Shown here piece after piece: positions 6,042 through 6,823 of a DNA stretch of 6,823 nucleotides. The stretch is taken from the NCBI GenBank assembly GCA_020346965.1, contig CP070793.1:401084-407906 (forward strand), read 5' to 3'. Both the position numbers and the translations under genes were made by a program. Position 1 is the stretch's first letter; each line of letters opens with the position of its first letter. The notes under the pieces were generated by a model. It saw only the letters and a list, made by a program, of their open reading frames with translations. It had not been told where the DNA came from and did not search any database. This DNA is from Chloroflexota bacterium (GTDB taxonomy: Bacteria; Chloroflexota; Dehalococcoidia; GIF9; AB-539-J10).

Positions 6042-6823
6042 ACTGGTCAGCCTCTGCCTGGTCAATAGCCGCAAGTAACGCTTGAGCTTTATTCAAGCTT
6101 TCTTTGTATTCGCGCTCAGGGACACTATCGGCGACGATACCAGCGCCCGCCTGAATATACGCAATATTATTCTTAATGACAATGGTGCGTATAGTAATGG
6201 CAGTATCCAGATTGCCTGAGAAGTCGAAGTAGCCCACTGCGCCGGCGTAGGGTCCCCTTTTCTCCTTTTCGAGTTCGGCAATTATCTCCATAGCCCGAAT
6301 TTTGGGAGCGCCCGAAACGGTACCGGCCGGAAAGCAGGAGCGGAGAGCATCAAACTGCGAAAGCCCAGTCCTCAGCCTGCCCTGAACGTGGGATACCAGG
6401 TGCATCACATGTGAATACCGTTCCACATCCATGAACTGAGTTACCTCAACCGTGCCTGGCTCGCTGATTCTCCCGATATCATTACGACCCAGGTCAACAA
6501 GCATGGTATGTTCGGCACGCTCCTTTTCATCATGCCTAAGCTCTTCTTCCAGAGCCCGGTCTTCGGTAGCATCCTTGCTCCGGCGGCGAGTTCCGGCGAT
6601 TGGATGTGTGGATGCTGTCCCATCTTCGACTCGCACCAGAAGCTCAGGAGAAGCCCCGGCAATATAGAAGTCCCCTAAGTGGAGGTAATACATATAAGGA
6701 GAAGGGTTGATGGAGCGCAATGCCCGATATATCGCGAACGGATCAGCACAAGTACGTCTTGATAATCGCTGTGATAAGACAGCCTGAATAACGTCACCGG
6801 CGTAGATATATTCCTTGGCTTGA
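5980..6823 (-). CDS. trpE: Anthranilate synthase component I (C-terminal 280 residues; start beyond right edge)
   Basis: Converts chorismate to anthranilate, the committed step, using ammonia supplied by a TrpG amidotransferase. The visible fragment starts [19 protein letters not shown], in the standard TrpE frame, and continues through TTG at 6720, which is an internal Leu codon and not a start. Landmarks in fragment numbering: NPSPYMYYL (39-47), GASPE (56-60), PIAGTRRR (74-81), HDEKERAEH (97-105), DLGRNDIGR (110-118), RYSHVMHL (135-142), [10 protein letters not shown] (165-174), GPYAGAVGY (190-198), DTAITIRT (206-213) and [16 protein letters not shown] (224-239). These are the chorismate- and magnesium-binding elements, and the pattern fits TrpE better than PabB. 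The family normally ends near LLAAID (249-254); here about 26 extra residues follow, rich in Ser, Arg and Glu, with no recognisable fold. The N-terminal part with the tryptophan feedback site lies outside the window. No trpG follows; trpD begins 28 nt downstream. Confidence 0.96.
   Translation of the reverse strand, partial: QAKEYIYAGDVIQAVLSQRLSRRTCADPFAIYRALRSINPSPYMYYLHLGDFYIAGASPELLVRVEDGTASTHPIAGTRRRSKDATEDRALEEELRHDEKERAEHTMLVDLGRNDIGRISEPGTVEVTQFMDVERYSHVMHLVSHVQGRLRTGLSQFDALRSCFPAGTVSGAPKIRAMEIIAELEKEKRGPYAGAVGYFDFSGNLDTAITIRTIVIKNNIAYIQAGAGIVADSVPEREYKESLNKAQALLAAIDQAEADQYVSTRSTSPESSGVKRGRIY
6003..6020 (-). repeat. Perfect 7-bp hairpin near the trpE stop
   Basis: The minus strand has CACCTGA, a four-base loop ATCA, then TCAGGTG: a perfect 7-bp stem located about 20 bases before the trpE stop. 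No T-run follows, so it is not an intrinsic terminator. It could slow ribosomes or mark the scar of a rearrangement at the site where trpG may have been lost. Confidence 0.5.

Noticed and set aside
6093..6281. Minus-strand frames of 62 and 73 codons inside trpE (6093-6281, 6441-6662)
   Set aside because: Out-of-frame shadows of the trpE coding sequence, which carries all the conserved motifs.
5980..6720. TTG at 6720 as the trpE start
   Set aside because: The frame stays open to the right edge, and the upstream residues ([18 protein letters not shown]) are conserved TrpE sequence, so the gene continues beyond the window.
1..6823. CRISPR array, tRNA, insertion sequence or phage-type genes
   Set aside because: No repeat-spacer periodicity, cloverleaf, transposase or terminal inverted repeats were seen; coding sequence of trp genes fills nearly all the window.

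Overview
This window is most of a bacterial tryptophan biosynthesis operon, entirely on the minus strand, so transcription runs from the right end to the left end. In transcriptional order it reads: trpE (C-terminal 280 residues; start lies beyond base 6823), trpD, trpC, trpF, a type I DAHP synthase (aroF-like), trpB, trpA, and the first 117 codons of a second, divergent tryptophan synthase beta chain (TrpB2 type) that runs off the left edge. Every complete gene has the expected family length and its key catalytic residues, so the pathway from chorismate to tryptophan looks functional. The one exception is that no glutamine amidotransferase gene (trpG) is present in the window.

Layout: trpE 5980-6823 (partial), 28-nt gap, trpD 4929-5951, 37-nt gap holding a possible 7-codon leader, trpC 4124-4891, 4-nt ATGA overlap, trpF 3483-4127, 36-nt gap, aroF 2451-3446, 61-nt gap, trpB 1202-2389 (GTG start), 4-nt TTGA overlap, trpA 414-1205 (TTG start), 60-nt gap, trpB2 1-353 (partial). 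No stretch over 300 bases lacks a gene. No operon promoter, attenuator or terminator is visible, because both ends of the operon lie outside the window.

How the genes work together: AroF makes DAHP and feeds the shikimate pathway that yields chorismate. TrpE (with a TrpG partner encoded elsewhere, or with ammonia) makes anthranilate. TrpD, TrpC and TrpF convert it to indole-glycerol phosphate, and TrpA/TrpB make tryptophan. TrpB2 is a paralogue that may use free indole or another serine-type donor.

Organism: a bacterium of intermediate base composition. A Thermotoga-type DAHP synthase inside a trp operon, together with TrpB1 and TrpB2 side by side, would suit a Chloroflexota/Dehalococcoidia-like or other anaerobic lineage, but this is inference from layout and not a firm assignment.

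Nothing here is a wholly unknown system. The points worth a second look are: the missing trpG, with a possible remnant of its 3' end at the trpE-trpD junction; the adjacent trpB1-trpA-trpB2 arrangement; a short Trp-codon-containing mini-ORF that takes the good ribosome binding site before trpC; and a 20-nt exact repeat shared by the trpB/trpA junction and the interior of trpD.
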